Source: Pseudomonas ceruminis
GTDB taxonomy: Bacteria > Pseudomonadota > Gammaproteobacteria > Pseudomonadales > Pseudomonadaceae
Reading direction: 5' to 3'
Assembly (NCBI RefSeq): GCF_021602025.1
Contig: NZ_BQHW01000007.1
Coordinates: 1-64,000, forward strand
Length of the DNA: 64,000 nt
Numbering within the stretch: the first letter of the stretch is position 1; each line of letters begins with the position of its first letter. Position numbers and translations under genes: made by a program. This document shows, piece after piece, positions 29,903 through 38,405 of this stretch. Under the pieces are notes generated by a model. It saw only the letters and a list, made by a program, of their open reading frames with translations, was not told the origin of the DNA and made no database searches.

Positions 29903-29931
29903 TTGCATCAAAAAAGGAGTGCCCCTAATAT
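29903..29931 (+). promoter_or_regulatory. stable-RNA promoter P1 upstream of tRNA operon
   Basis: TTGCAT, 17 bases, TAATAT, then a GC-rich discriminator (ACGCCCCGC) typical of growth-rate-controlled tRNA/rRNA promoters. An AT-rich stretch upstream (29861-29900) looks like an UP element. The rest of 29787-30135 holds no gene. Confidence 0.6.
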
Positions 29932-30022
29932 ACGCCCCGCTGTCAGGCACTAAGCGAATCGCCAGCAACATCGGTGATCGCAAAACAACTTACAAATCAG
30001 TAAGTTGAATGAAAAAAAGTGG

Positions 30023-30050
30023 TTGACAAGCAAAACGAAGAATGTAGAAT
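30023..30050 (+). promoter_or_regulatory. stable-RNA promoter P2 of tRNA operon
   Basis: Consensus TTGACA (30023-30028), 16 bases, TAGAAT (30045-30050), with a GC-rich discriminator (AGCCGGCC) about 80 bases before the first tRNA. Confidence 0.75.
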
Positions 30051-30135
30051 AGCCGGCCTCAGCAGCGACAACGCGAAAGCGGATAGCTAAAGAGAACGAA
30101 GCTAACACAGGCTTCGAGTTGTACCGAAGTTCAGT

Positions 30136-30211
30136 TCCGCGATAGCTCAGTCGGTAGAGCAAATGACTGTTAATCATTGGGTCCCTGGTTCGAGTCCAGG
30201 TCGCGGAGCCA
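30136..30211 (+). tRNA. tRNA-Asn (GTT)
   Basis: 76 bases including encoded CCA; acceptor TCCGCGA pairs with TCGCGGA, T-loop GGTTCGAGTCC, anticodon GTT at 30169-30171. First of three tRNAs transcribed together. Confidence 0.97.
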
Positions 30212-30215
30212 ATCT

Positions 30216-30292
30216 CGGGGTGTAGCGCAGTCCGGTAGCGCGCCTGCTTTGGGAGCAGGATGTCAGGAGTTCGAATCCCCTCACCCCGACCA
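30216..30292 (+). tRNA. tRNA-Pro (TGG)
   Basis: 77 bases with encoded CCA; acceptor CGGGGTG / CACCCCG; anticodon stem CCTGC-GCAGG closes loop TTTGGGA, giving anticodon TGG at 30250-30252. Confidence 0.96.
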
Positions 30293-30298
30293 TTTTCA

Positions 30299-30374
30299 GG
30301 GTCGTTAGCTCAGTTGGTAGAGCAGTTGGCTTTTAACCAATTGGTCGTAGGTTCGAATCCTACACGACCCACCA
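30299..30374 (+). tRNA. tRNA-Lys (TTT)
   Basis: 76 bases with encoded CCA; acceptor GGGTCGT / ACGACCC; loop CTTTTAA gives anticodon TTT. Last tRNA of the operon. Confidence 0.97.
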
Positions 30375-30377
30375 TGT

Positions 30378-30414
30378 AAAAAGGGCATCTCGACTGAGAT
30401 GCCCTTTTTCTTTT
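30378..30414 (+). terminator. tRNA operon terminator
   Basis: AAAAAGGGCATCTC / GAGATGCCCTTTTT stem with T-rich tail directly after tRNA-Lys. Confidence 0.9.
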
Positions 30415-30492
30415 GTCTCGCGAAAAGTTTGGCCAATACCGCTAACTGCGGGCGAAAAAAAGGACCGCATCAGCGGCCCCTTTTCATCACGA

Positions 30493-31788
30493 TCAGTGCA
30501 GCTTCAGCCTCGGTTCGGTGCCCCGGCCAATCTTGCTCCCCAGCATCATCATCGCCGTGCGGAAGAACCCGTACAGCGCCATCTGGTGCATGCGGTACAG
30601 CGACACGTAGAACATCCGCGCCAGCCAGCCTTCCAGCTTCACACTGCCCATCAGGTTGCCCATCAGGTTACCCACCGCCGAGAAGCGCGACAGCGACACC
30701 AGCGACCCGTAATCCTTGTAGGCATAGGTCGGCAGTTCTTTGTTCTCCAGGCGCGCCTTCAAGCTTTTGGCCAGCATCGACGCCTGCTGGTGCGCCGCCT
30801 GGGCGCGTGGCGGCACGTTGCGGTCGCTGCCTGGCTGTGGGCAGGCGGCGCAGTCGCCGAAGGCGAAGATGTTGTCGTCGCGGGTGGTCTGCAGGGTCGG
30901 GCGGACCACCAGCTGGTTGATGCGGTTGGTTTCCAGGCCGTCGATCTCCTTGAGGAAGCCCGGCGCACGAATACCCGCCGCCCACACCTTCAGGCTGGCC
31001 TGGATCACTTCGCCGCTGGCTGTCTTCAGCCCGTCCTCGGTGACTTCGCTGACTGCAGCGTTGGTCATCACCGTCACGCCGAGTTTTTCCAAGGTCTTGT
31101 GCACCGGCACGCTGATGCGCTCTGGCAGGGCAGGGAGTACCCGCGGGCCCGCCTCGATCAGGGTGATGTGCATGTCTTTGGGCTGGATGCGGTCCAGGCC
31201 GTAAGCCGCCAGTTCGTGGGCAGCGTGGTGCAATTCAGCCGCCAGCTCGACGCCCGTGGCACCGGCACCGACGATCGCCACGCTGATCTGCTCGCTGGCC
31301 TGGTCGCCAGCATGGGCGCGCAGGTAATGGTTGAGCAGTTGCTGGTGGAAGCGCTCGGCCTGCTTGCGGGTATCCAGGAACAGGCAGTGCTGCGCTGCGC
31401 CCAGGGTGCCGAAGTCGTTGGTGTTGCTGCCCACGGCGATTACCAGGGTGTCATACCCCAGGGTGCGCGCAGGCAGCAGCTCGCGGCCTTCTTCATCGAG
31501 GGTGGCGGCCAGCTGGATTTGTTTACCTTCACGGTCCAGGCCGCTCATGCGCCCCAGCTGGAAGTTGAAGTGGTTCCACTTGGCCTGGGCCACGTAGTTC
31601 AGTTCGTCTTCCGAAGAGTTCAGCGAGCCGGCGGCCACTTCGTGCAGCAGGGGCTTCCAGATGTGCGTGAGGTTGGCGTCGACCAGGGTGATGTTGGCCT
31701 GTTTGCGCTTGCCCAGGGTTTTACCTAGGCGGGTCGCCAGTTCCAGGCCGCCGGCGCCGCCGCCGACAATCACGATGCGATGAGTCAT
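30493..31788 (-). CDS. ndh: type II NADH dehydrogenase (NDH-2)
   Basis: FAD-dependent, non-proton-pumping NADH:quinone oxidoreductase of 431 residues. Two Rossmann motifs are visible: 'IVIVGGGAGGLELATRLG' at the N-terminus (FAD) and 'VAIVGAGATGVELAAELH' at about 172 (NADH). C-terminal amphipathic helices ('GWLARMFYVSLYRMHQMALYG') anchor it to the inner membrane. Monocistronic-looking; next minus-strand gene upstream is a small DUF3094 gene. Confidence 0.93.
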   Translation of the reverse strand: MTHRIVIVGGGAGGLELATRLGKTLGKRKQANITLVDANLTHIWKPLLHEVAAGSLNSSEDELNYVAQAKWNHFNFQLGRMSGLDREGKQIQLAATLDEEGRELLPARTLGYDTLVIAVGSNTNDFGTLGAAQHCLFLDTRKQAERFHQQLLNHYLRAHAGDQASEQISVAIVGAGATGVELAAELHHAAHELAAYGLDRIQPKDMHITLIEAGPRVLPALPERISVPVHKTLEKLGVTVMTNAAVSEVTEDGLKTASGEVIQASLKVWAAGIRAPGFLKEIDGLETNRINQLVVRPTLQTTRDDNIFAFGDCAACPQPGSDRNVPPRAQAAHQQASMLAKSLKARLENKELPTYAYKDYGSLVSLSRFSAVGNLMGNLMGSVKLEGWLARMFYVSLYRMHQMALYGFFRTAMMMLGSKIGRGTEPRLKLH

Positions 31789-31872
31789 GGGAATATCTCA
31801 TAAGGTTTACGGAATGCTTGGCCCTGGGGGCCGGCCGCAAACTGCATGAGAGGAGGGCGAGCGCGAGGCAGC

Positions 31873-32046
31873 TCATAGCACCAGTCCACTCAACAGGCGG
31901 CTGATGAGGCCCAGCCCGATAGTCACCGCCAGCACCAGCACAAGGAGCAGCCACGGCCGAAAGGGCTTGCGCTCGACTTGGTGCTGAGGGGCTCGCAGGT
32001 ACTCATCGACACGACGCTGATCTTCAGGATTCAGTCGGCTGGTCAT
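31873..32046 (-). CDS. DUF3094-family small membrane protein
   Basis: Protein of 57 residues: charged N-terminal half ('LNPEDQRRVDEYLRAPQHQVERKPFRPW') then one C-terminal membrane helix. It matches what I recall of the gammaproteobacterial DUF3094 family, function unknown. The start is MTSRLNPED at 32046. Confidence 0.82.
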   Translation of the reverse strand: MTSRLNPEDQRRVDEYLRAPQHQVERKPFRPWLLLVLVLAVTIGLGLISRLLSGLVL

Positions 32047-32177
32047 GGTGGGCCTCGTCAGGTAGACGTTTGTGACTGCGCGGACGCTACAGCGTTCGGC
32101 AAGTACTTGAGACAAATGATAATGCTTTCTATCCCTGGCGCCGAGTGTACGCCATCGCAAAGACTCTCGGCACTGGA

Positions 32178-32807
32178 TCAAAGACTGATGCCCACGTCGA
32201 AGACAATGCTGCGCCCCAGGTTGCCGCGCAGAAAATCCGGCGCATCCGGGTGGGCGAACAGCACCCGGGCAAAAGTCGGCCCGACCAGCGACAACGACCG
32301 CCAACCCTGGCGCAGGTATTCAGTAGGCGGCGGGAAGTGGGTGTTGAGGTCGAGCACCTCACGCTTGAGGCTGGCGAAGGCGATAATGTCCAGCTCGTTC
32401 AACTCCAACCCACGCTCGCGGTAGTTGTGCGCCTTCTTGCGCAGGGTCGGGGCCAGGCGCCCGAGCAACTCCACGGCGCTGATCCGCCGCGGACGCGCTT
32501 CACGCCTTACCAGTTGCGCCAGGGAGAAAGCACTGCGCCGGCGCTGCAGTTCTTCGCGCCACTCGTCGTTGAGCCGGCGCCCTTCATCGAGCACGAAAAA
32601 CACCTCGAACGCAGCGTCGCGGAACAACACATCCGGCGGTTCCTGGCCGGCTGGGGTGAAGTCTTCGCTGCGATAGGGGATGTTCAGCCCCTGCAGCAGG
32701 CGCTGGCATACCCAACGCTCCCGCTCCCATTTGCGTGCATTGGAGAGGAAGGCGTTGGCTTGTTCGGCCTGGATGGTAAGCAGGCGCAGGTAGTCTGAGT
32801 CATCCAT
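32178..32807 (-). CDS. DUF1780-family protein
   Basis: Soluble protein of 209 residues that I recognise as DUF1780, nearly confined to Pseudomonas and relatives. N-terminal helical region ('QAEQANAFLSNARKWERERWVCQRLL') followed by 'EPPDVLFRDAAFEVFFVLDEGRRLN', which recalls nuclease-fold cores of the PD-(D/E)xK type (PD...E.F), but this is speculative. Divergent from the CbiM-like gene. Confidence 0.8.
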   Translation of the reverse strand: MDDSDYLRLLTIQAEQANAFLSNARKWERERWVCQRLLQGLNIPYRSEDFTPAGQEPPDVLFRDAAFEVFFVLDEGRRLNDEWREELQRRRSAFSLAQLVRREARPRRISAVELLGRLAPTLRKKAHNYRERGLELNELDIIAFASLKREVLDLNTHFPPPTEYLRQGWRSLSLVGPTFARVLFAHPDAPDFLRGNLGRSIVFDVGISL

Positions 32808-32906
32808 GCAGACAAGCTTAGCCGCTAAACCATGACGATAAGATGCTGTTTTTGAATGGGTGTAGACTCAAGGCATGTCCACAAGATCGCCAGGGGCTTT
32901 CGTCAC

Positions 32907-33590
32907 GTGATCAGCGCGCAGGTATTGTCCAGCACCACCCTTACGGTCGGTTGGCTCGCTTATGTGCCCTTGCTGTTGTGGGCGGCCGGCCGTACCCGCT
33001 GGCTCGAACTGTTTGCCGACAGCCGCAGGCAGCACCTGCTGTTCGGTACTGTGTTCTGCCTGTTCGCGCTGTGGCTGGTGCGGCGCGACTTCGACACGGG
33101 CGTGTCCTATCACTTCATCGGCATGACAGCCGTGACCTTGCTGCTGGACTGGCCGCTGGCGGTGCTCGGCGGGTTTCTGGCCCAACTCGGCCTGCTGGCG
33201 CTCGGCCGGCAGGACCTCGCCGCGCTTGGGGTCAACGGCTTGTTGCTGATTGGCCTGCCGGTACTGATTACCGAGGTGTGCGCGATCCTGGTCGAGCGCG
33301 CGCAGCCACGTAACCTGTTCGTTTATATCTTCTGTTCAGGGTTTTTCCCGGCCGCATTGACGGTGCTTGTGTGCCTGCTGGCCGGGTTGGGGTTGCTGTG
33401 GCTGGATGGGCGTTTTGCCATGCCGGAGTGGCTGAGCGACTTTGTGGGCTACCTGTGGCTGATGATGTTCCCCGAGGCGTTCATCAACGGCATGGTGATC
33501 AGCGCCTTGGTGGTCTTCAGCCCAGAGTGGCTGGAAACGTTCAACCGCACGCGCTATCTGCAGGCGCCGTGGAAGGAGGATGAGCGGTGA
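32907..33590 (+). CDS. energy-coupling-factor-type permease (CbiM-like)
   Basis: Membrane protein of about 227 residues with six to seven hydrophobic segments and 'FPEAFINGMVISALVVF', typical of CbiM/NikM-type proteins of cobalt/nickel ECF transporters. No CbiN/Q/O genes are adjacent. I chose the GTG at 32907 preceded by AGGGG; an in-frame ATG at 32856 would add 17 residues unlike membrane-protein N-termini. Its metal specificity is unknown; the His-rich N-terminus of true CbiM is not evident. Confidence 0.72.
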   Translation: MISAQVLSSTTLTVGWLAYVPLLLWAAGRTRWLELFADSRRQHLLFGTVFCLFALWLVRRDFDTGVSYHFIGMTAVTLLLDWPLAVLGGFLAQLGLLALGRQDLAALGVNGLLLIGLPVLITEVCAILVERAQPRNLFVYIFCSGFFPAALTVLVCLLAGLGLLWLDGRFAMPEWLSDFVGYLWLMMFPEAFINGMVISALVVFSPEWLETFNRTRYLQAPWKEDER

Positions 33591-33622
33591 TGGCCTGCAA
33601 CGCAGGCCTCAGAGCATTCAGC

Positions 33623-33823
33623 TCAATGCCGCGGCTCCAGGTCACCCGAATACAACTCATCTTCGGACTCTTCCGAGCCCGCGATCTTGTGCTCTTCAGC
33701 CGCCCACGCGCCCAGGTCGATCAGCTTGCAACGGTCCGAACAGAACGGCCGGAACGCGCTTTTCTCGTTCCATTCCACAGGTGCGCCACAGGTCGGGCAA
33801 TCGACGATCAATGGCTGGCTCAT
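33623..33823 (-). CDS. yacG: DNA gyrase inhibitor YacG
   Basis: Zinc-finger protein of 66 residues. Four Cys ligands lie in '[11 protein letters not shown]' and '[15 protein letters not shown]', the YacG signature. YacG binds GyrB and blocks DNA binding in E. coli. It overlaps coaE by 4 bases, the usual coaE-yacG pair after pilD. Confidence 0.95.
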   Translation of the reverse strand: MSQPLIVDCPTCGAPVEWNEKSAFRPFCSDRCKLIDLGAWAAEEHKIAGSEESEDELYSGDLEPRH

Positions 33824-34443
33824 GGCTGGCCTCCTCGTAAAGTCAGGTAAAAGTGGTGCAGATGGTCGATCTGCGCGTGCAAGGCGGCAAGGTCGCCGTC
33901 GTTGACGACCACGTCATCGGCATGGCGCAGACGCTCCTCGCGGGCCAGCTGGGCCTTGAGAATGGCCTGCACCTGTTCGGCGCTGGTGTTGTCGCGCAGC
34001 AAGGTTCGCGCCACCTGCAACTGCGGTGGTGCATCGATCACCAGCACGCGCTGGGTCTTCTGGTACTGGCCAGACTCGATCAGCAGCGGCGACACGTACA
34101 CCGCATAGGGTGACTCGGCCTTGGCCAGGTAGCTGAAAATCTCCTGCCCGATCAGCGGGTGCAGCAGTTGTTCCAGCCATTTGCGCTGGGCCGGGTCGGC
34201 AAAGATCAGTTGGCGCAGGGCCGCGCGGTCGAGCTGGCCGTCGTCCAGCAACACGCCAGGGCCAAAGCGCTCGACGATGCTGGCCAGGGCCGGGCGGCCA
34301 GGTTCGACAACCCAGCGCGCCGCCTGGTCGGCATCGACCAGGTGCACGCCCAGCGCGACGAAGCGCTCTGCAGCGGCACTTTTACCGCTGCCAATACCGC
34401 CAGTGAGCCCGAGAATCCAGGGGGTGAATGCCGCAGTGGTCAT
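33820..34443 (-). CDS. coaE: dephospho-CoA kinase
   Basis: Last step of coenzyme A synthesis; 207 residues. P-loop '[17 protein letters not shown]' at residues 14-30, 'LVDADQAAR' and the lid region '[16 protein letters not shown]' are family landmarks. It sits between pilD and yacG with overlaps at both ends. Confidence 0.96.
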   Translation of the reverse strand: MTTAAFTPWILGLTGGIGSGKSAAAERFVALGVHLVDADQAARWVVEPGRPALASIVERFGPGVLLDDGQLDRAALRQLIFADPAQRKWLEQLLHPLIGQEIFSYLAKAESPYAVYVSPLLIESGQYQKTQRVLVIDAPPQLQVARTLLRDNTSAEQVQAILKAQLAREERLRHADDVVVNDGDLAALHAQIDHLHHFYLTLRGGQP

Positions 34444-35309
34444 CAGAATCCAAGCAGTTGCAGGTAGGAGGCGTACATTTCATCACCCCAGAGCACGGCA
34501 ATCCACCCCGCAATGGCCAGATAAGGGCCAAACGGGATCGCCGTGCCGACCGACTGCCTGCGTAACCGCAGCAAAACCAGGCCCCCCACCACACCCACCA
34601 CCGACGACAGCATCAAGGTGATCGGCAACACCTGCCAGCCTCCCCAGGCACCGATCAGCGCCAGCAGCTTGAAGTCGCCATAACCCATCCCTTCCTTGCC
34701 GGTGAGCAGTTTGAACACCCAGTACACTGTCCACAGGCTGAGGTAACCGGCTACCGCCCCCCAGAGGGCATCGGGCAGCGACACCACGGTGTCGAAGGCG
34801 TTGACCACCAACCCCAGCCAGAGCGTCGGCAGCACCAGCACGTCGGGCAGAATCTGCTGGTCATGGTCGATCAGGCTCAGCGCCAGCAGGCACCAGGTGA
34901 ACACCAGCAGCGCCAACGCTTGCGCCCCGGCGCCGCAATACCAGGCCACCATCATCGATAGCAGGGCACAGCTCACTTCGACCAACGGATACCGTGAGCT
35001 GATCGGCTGTTTGCAGGCCGAGCAGCGCCCGCGCAGGGCCAGGTAGCTAAGCACCGGGATGTTTTCCCAGGCACGGATCGCGTGCCCACAGTGCGGGCAG
35101 CGGGAGGCTGGCAGGCACAGGTCGAAACGCGCGTGCTCGCGGGTCGGCAGCCCCAGCACCTCCTGCGCCTCACGCTGCCATTGGCGCTCCAGCATGACCG
35201 GCAGGCGATACACCACCACATTGATAAAGCTGCCGACCAACAGCCCCAGCACCGTTGCCAAGGTGATGAAGTACGCCGGCTGCTCAGCCAGCAAAGTCCA
35301 TAGCGTCAT
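34443..35309 (-). CDS. pilD: prepilin peptidase / N-methyltransferase PilD
   Basis: Inner-membrane aspartic protease of 288 residues that cuts type IV prepilins after Gly and methylates the new N-terminus. Zinc-binding CPHC...CSAC lies at about 70-100; catalytic Asp residues in '[11 protein letters not shown]' and '[10 protein letters not shown]' are present. It would process PilA, FimT, PilV, W, X and E of this window and any type II pseudopilins. Confidence 0.96.
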   Translation of the reverse strand: MTLWTLLAEQPAYFITLATVLGLLVGSFINVVVYRLPVMLERQWQREAQEVLGLPTREHARFDLCLPASRCPHCGHAIRAWENIPVLSYLALRGRCSACKQPISSRYPLVEVSCALLSMMVAWYCGAGAQALALLVFTWCLLALSLIDHDQQILPDVLVLPTLWLGLVVNAFDTVVSLPDALWGAVAGYLSLWTVYWVFKLLTGKEGMGYGDFKLLALIGAWGGWQVLPITLMLSSVVGVVGGLVLLRLRRQSVGTAIPFGPYLAIAGWIAVLWGDEMYASYLQLLGF

Positions 35310-35311
35310 GT

Positions 35312-36520
35312 TCAGATCAAACTACCCAACTGGAAGATCGGCAGGTACATCGCCACCACCAGGCCGCCGACCAGCAGCCCAAGGATCAGCACGATGGCGG
35401 GCTCCAGCAGGCTGGTCAACTGGTCCAGCGCTTGGCTGACTTGTTCCTCGTAATGGCTGGCGGCCTTGTCCAGCATCGGCTCCAGCGTGCCGCTGGACTC
35501 GCCGATGGCTGTGAGCTGCACCAGCAACGGCGGGAACAGCGGCTCCAGCGCCATCGCCTGGTTCAGCCCCTGCCCATTGGCCATGCCCTGGCGCAGCCGC
35601 ACAATCGCTTGCTCGTGCAACGCGCTGCCGCTGGCCTTGGCCACAGTGCCCAGCGCATCCAGCAACGGCACCCCCGCCGCGTAGGCTGTGCCCAAACTGC
35701 GGGCAAAACGCGCCAAGGCAGCCTGCCCCAGCAACTTGCCAAATACCGGTAACCGCAGCACCTGGTGAGATATCCACAGGCGTGCTGGCGGGTGCCTTCG
35801 ATACACCTCGCGCACGGTCAACGCCAGCGCAAACCCCGTTATCAACAGCAGCGGCGCATGGCGGCCCAGCCCTGTGGACAAGTCGATCACCCACTGCGTG
35901 AAGGCTGGTAGCGCCGTATCAAAGCCGGCAAACAACCGTTGAAAGCGCGGAATCACTTCCAGCAACAAAATCGCCGATACCCCCAACCCTGTCAGCAGCA
36001 GTAACAGGGGATAGAGCATCGCCTTGCGCACCCGTTTGCGTAAGGCCTGGCGCTGTTCCAGCATGCCCGCCAGTTGTTCAAGCTGCCGGTCCAGCGTGCC
36101 AGACTGCTCCCCCACCCGCACCAGGTTGCAGTACAACCCGTCAAACCACGCGGGCTGGCGCTGCAACGCATCCGCCAGCCCGAGGCCAGACGCCACATCC
36201 TGTTTCAACCGCTCCAGCAACGCCGCCTGCCCCGCGCCGCACCCACTGCGCCCCATCACCTCGAAGGCCTGCAACAACGGCACACCCGCTTTCAGCAAGG
36301 TTGCGAGCTGCCGGCTGAACCCCGCCGGGTCGCGCTTCTCCCGTGCTTTTGGCCATTGCCAGACCCGCTGGCTGACAGGCCGCAAGCGGGCCACACGAAT
36401 ACCTTGGCGCTGCAGCCCGGCCCGCACATAGGCCGGGCTGCGCCCAGCCACCTGCCCGCTGACCGCGGCCCCCTTGGCATCGGTGCCCTGCCAGGCATAG
36501 AGGTGAGTCGAATGGTTCAT
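35312..36520 (-). CDS. pilC: type IV pilus platform protein PilC
   Basis: Inner-membrane platform of 402 residues with two GspF/T2SSF domains ('FSRQLATLLKAGVPLLQAFEVMG' at about 68-90 and 'FARSLGTAYAAGVPLLDALGTVA' at about 272-294) and three main hydrophobic segments. Two bases separate it from pilD. No pilB ATPase gene lies between pilA and pilC, unlike the usual pilA/pilBCD order. Confidence 0.93.
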   Translation of the reverse strand: MNHSTHLYAWQGTDAKGAAVSGQVAGRSPAYVRAGLQRQGIRVARLRPVSQRVWQWPKAREKRDPAGFSRQLATLLKAGVPLLQAFEVMGRSGCGAGQAALLERLKQDVASGLGLADALQRQPAWFDGLYCNLVRVGEQSGTLDRQLEQLAGMLEQRQALRKRVRKAMLYPLLLLLTGLGVSAILLLEVIPRFQRLFAGFDTALPAFTQWVIDLSTGLGRHAPLLLITGFALALTVREVYRRHPPARLWISHQVLRLPVFGKLLGQAALARFARSLGTAYAAGVPLLDALGTVAKASGSALHEQAIVRLRQGMANGQGLNQAMALEPLFPPLLVQLTAIGESSGTLEPMLDKAASHYEEQVSQALDQLTSLLEPAIVLILGLLVGGLVVAMYLPIFQLGSLI

Positions 36521-36645
36521 GCAAAAGGTCCTTATCTGCCCTGTGACAAGCCTGGAAACAGCTTGTCGATTCCGTGAAGGGGCGCGCGCTGGCGATGCTC
36601 ACTAGAGTAGTTCAGCGAAGATGACGCCCTGACCGGCAGGGGTGA

Positions 36646-37149
<504 letters not shown>

Positions 37150-37219
37150 GGGTCGGGGAATAAGCCAGGGGAAACAGAGGTTTGCGTAACGGGTGCGGCA
37201 GTGGTACGTTGCGCTACAC

Positions 37220-37295
37220 GCCGGTGTAGCTCAGTCGGTAGAGCAGCGCACTCGTAACGCGAAGGTCGCAGGTTCGATTCCTGTCCCCGGCACCA
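37220..37295 (+). tRNA. tRNA-Thr (CGT), integration site
   Basis: 76 bases with encoded CCA; acceptor GCCGGTG / CCCCGGC with one wobble, T-loop GGTTCGATTCC, anticodon CGT in ACTCGTAAC. A weak promoter (TTGCGT, 17 bases, TACGTT at 37182-37210) precedes it. The last 49 bases are repeated 9.5 kb downstream, marking it as the attB used by the integrated element. Confidence 0.96.
37247..37295 (+). repeat. attL: 49-bp direct repeat in tRNA-Thr 3' end
   Basis: Bases 37247-37295 match 46769-46817 at 48 of 49 positions (one C/T difference near the end). The tRNA side stays intact, as expected for tyrosine-recombinase integration into a tRNA gene. Confidence 0.93.
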
Positions 37296-37325
37296 GTAAA
37301 ATCAGCGCATTCAGCTATATTCGCA

Positions 37326-37362
37326 TGACAGCATCACCGGGTATGACAGCAGGATGACAGCA
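37326..37362 (+). repeat. TGACAGCA repeats beside attL, candidate integrase arm sites
   Basis: TGACAGCA occurs at 37326, 37344 and 37355; the last two are 11 bases apart. The same pair with the same 11-base step occurs beside attR (46658, 46669). Position and spacing fit arm-type binding sites of the element's integrase. Confidence 0.5.
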
Positions 37363-37366
37363 AACG

Positions 37367-37402
37367 AAGCCCCGCACAGAGACGATCTGGCGGGGCTTTT
37401 TC
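37367..37402 (+). terminator. terminator after tRNA-Thr
   Basis: AAGCCCCGC pairs with GCGGGGCTT followed by TTTTC. It lies inside the element, so it probably ends tRNA transcription after integration and shields the element's genes. Confidence 0.7.
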
Positions 37403-37445
37403 ATGCGCGCCACAAAGCCGCGGAGCATGGTTTCGTGGCGCGGGA

Positions 37446-37617
37446 TTTTACGAAACCTTCGTAAAACTTGGCTCGATTTGAAATCGGACCAAGCCGAGGC
37501 ACTGCCAGGGGAATCGGGCCTAACCAGCGAATTTCGCGGCTTTGACTACGGACGAAATTCGTACGAAGTGGGGTTGGTACGAATTTCGTCCCGACCCACT
37601 ACGAAAATTTCGTAGTG
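37446..37617. repeat. cluster of ACGAA/TTCGT palindromes
   Basis: Five inverted repeats with the core ACGAA-(1-3 bases)-TTCGT or close variant: 37446-37466 (9+3+9), 37527-37537, 37552-37562, 37579-37589 and 37597-37617 (perfect 10+1+10). They lie in a gene-free 0.8-kb stretch near attL and may bind a repressor, a replication or a packaging protein. The element type cannot be decided from sequence. Confidence 0.6.
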
Positions 37618-38101
37618 ACCGGCAGCCGGACGCCAGGCGTACGCTTGGCCAAAAGAACGTTTGGCGTTGATTTCCCGGGGGTGTGCAGGAAATTTGCAGA
37701 CCCTCGGCCACCAATGGTGGATGGCTCAGAACCGAGCCATGGTAGATACGGGGTTCTCCCGGGCGATGGTCCAGAGCTGGGCTATCCAGAGATGCGAGCA
37801 AAACTGCTCACATCCAGAGATGCCCTCAAATTTCAGGACATCTCATTCGCCTGAATGCGATGCTCCAAAAGTCGGGAATCCCGATATTTGACCTGGCCCG
37901 CCAGGTAGACGGGGTGGACTTCCTGCAACGCAGGTAGTTGAGACTTCCTCCATTGGAGGGAGTTGGAGGTGTCCTCAATTTTGAGGAGTCGGTGGGGTGG
38001 TGTTCTGCCACCTCATGGGGTAGCGGATCACTAGGGCATGGGGGTCGTGAAACGCGACCCCCTTGGAAACGCGGATTTTGCGGAAATGGAAAAAAAGCTG
38101 G
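37618..38101. other. gene-free left end of the island
   Basis: No convincing gene. There is a strong hairpin GGGGGTCG...CGACCCCC (38040-38062). Short minus-strand frames downstream of the 92-residue gene (for example 37826-38050) have no good ribosome site or recognisable product. Confidence 0.5.
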
Positions 38102-38151
38102 GGGCGCGGTGTCCGAGCCAAAGGGCTCAGACTTTCCGGGTACCCCCTGCC
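38102..38151. repeat. 50-bp island repeat, copy 1
   Basis: Identical over 50 bases to 42657-42706. On the minus strand it encodes the last residues (AGGTRKV, stop) of the 92-residue gene and then a small hairpin GAGCC-CTTT-GGCTC. In copy 2 it ends the 67-residue gene in the same way. Confidence 0.85.
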
Positions 38152-38405
38152 TGCCACACGTGTTGCCCGACCTCCTCGGCAGCATTTTCCATCGTCCGCT
38201 CCAGGCGCTTGGTCCGGAACGCCTGCTCGCTGGCGGGCAAGCCATCGTACATCACGGCCCCGGACACCCGAGCCATTAACCTGGCCAGCTCATGCTTGCG
38301 CTCTCGGCATTCTTTGCCGGTACCAGTGCACAGGTGCTGCCCCAGCTCTTGCCGAAGCACCTCCATCAGCTTGCCAGACAGCGCCATTCGTTGCTCAAGG
38401 TTCAT
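38127..38405 (-). CDS. hypothetical protein (92 aa) behind tape-measure gene
   Basis: Unknown helical, charged protein of 92 residues ('MNLEQRMALSGKLMEVL', 'KECRERKHELARLMARV'). Its ATG overlaps the tape-measure stop as ATGA, so it is co-translated. Its last seven residues AGGTRKV are shared with the 67-residue protein at 42682 through a 50-bp DNA repeat; the bodies of the two proteins are otherwise different. It could be a tail chaperone-like or helper-interference protein, but nothing shows this directly. Confidence 0.65.
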   Translation of the reverse strand: MNLEQRMALSGKLMEVLRQELGQHLCTGTGKECRERKHELARLMARVSGAVMYDGLPASEQAFRTKRLERTMENAAEEVGQHVWQAGGTRKV

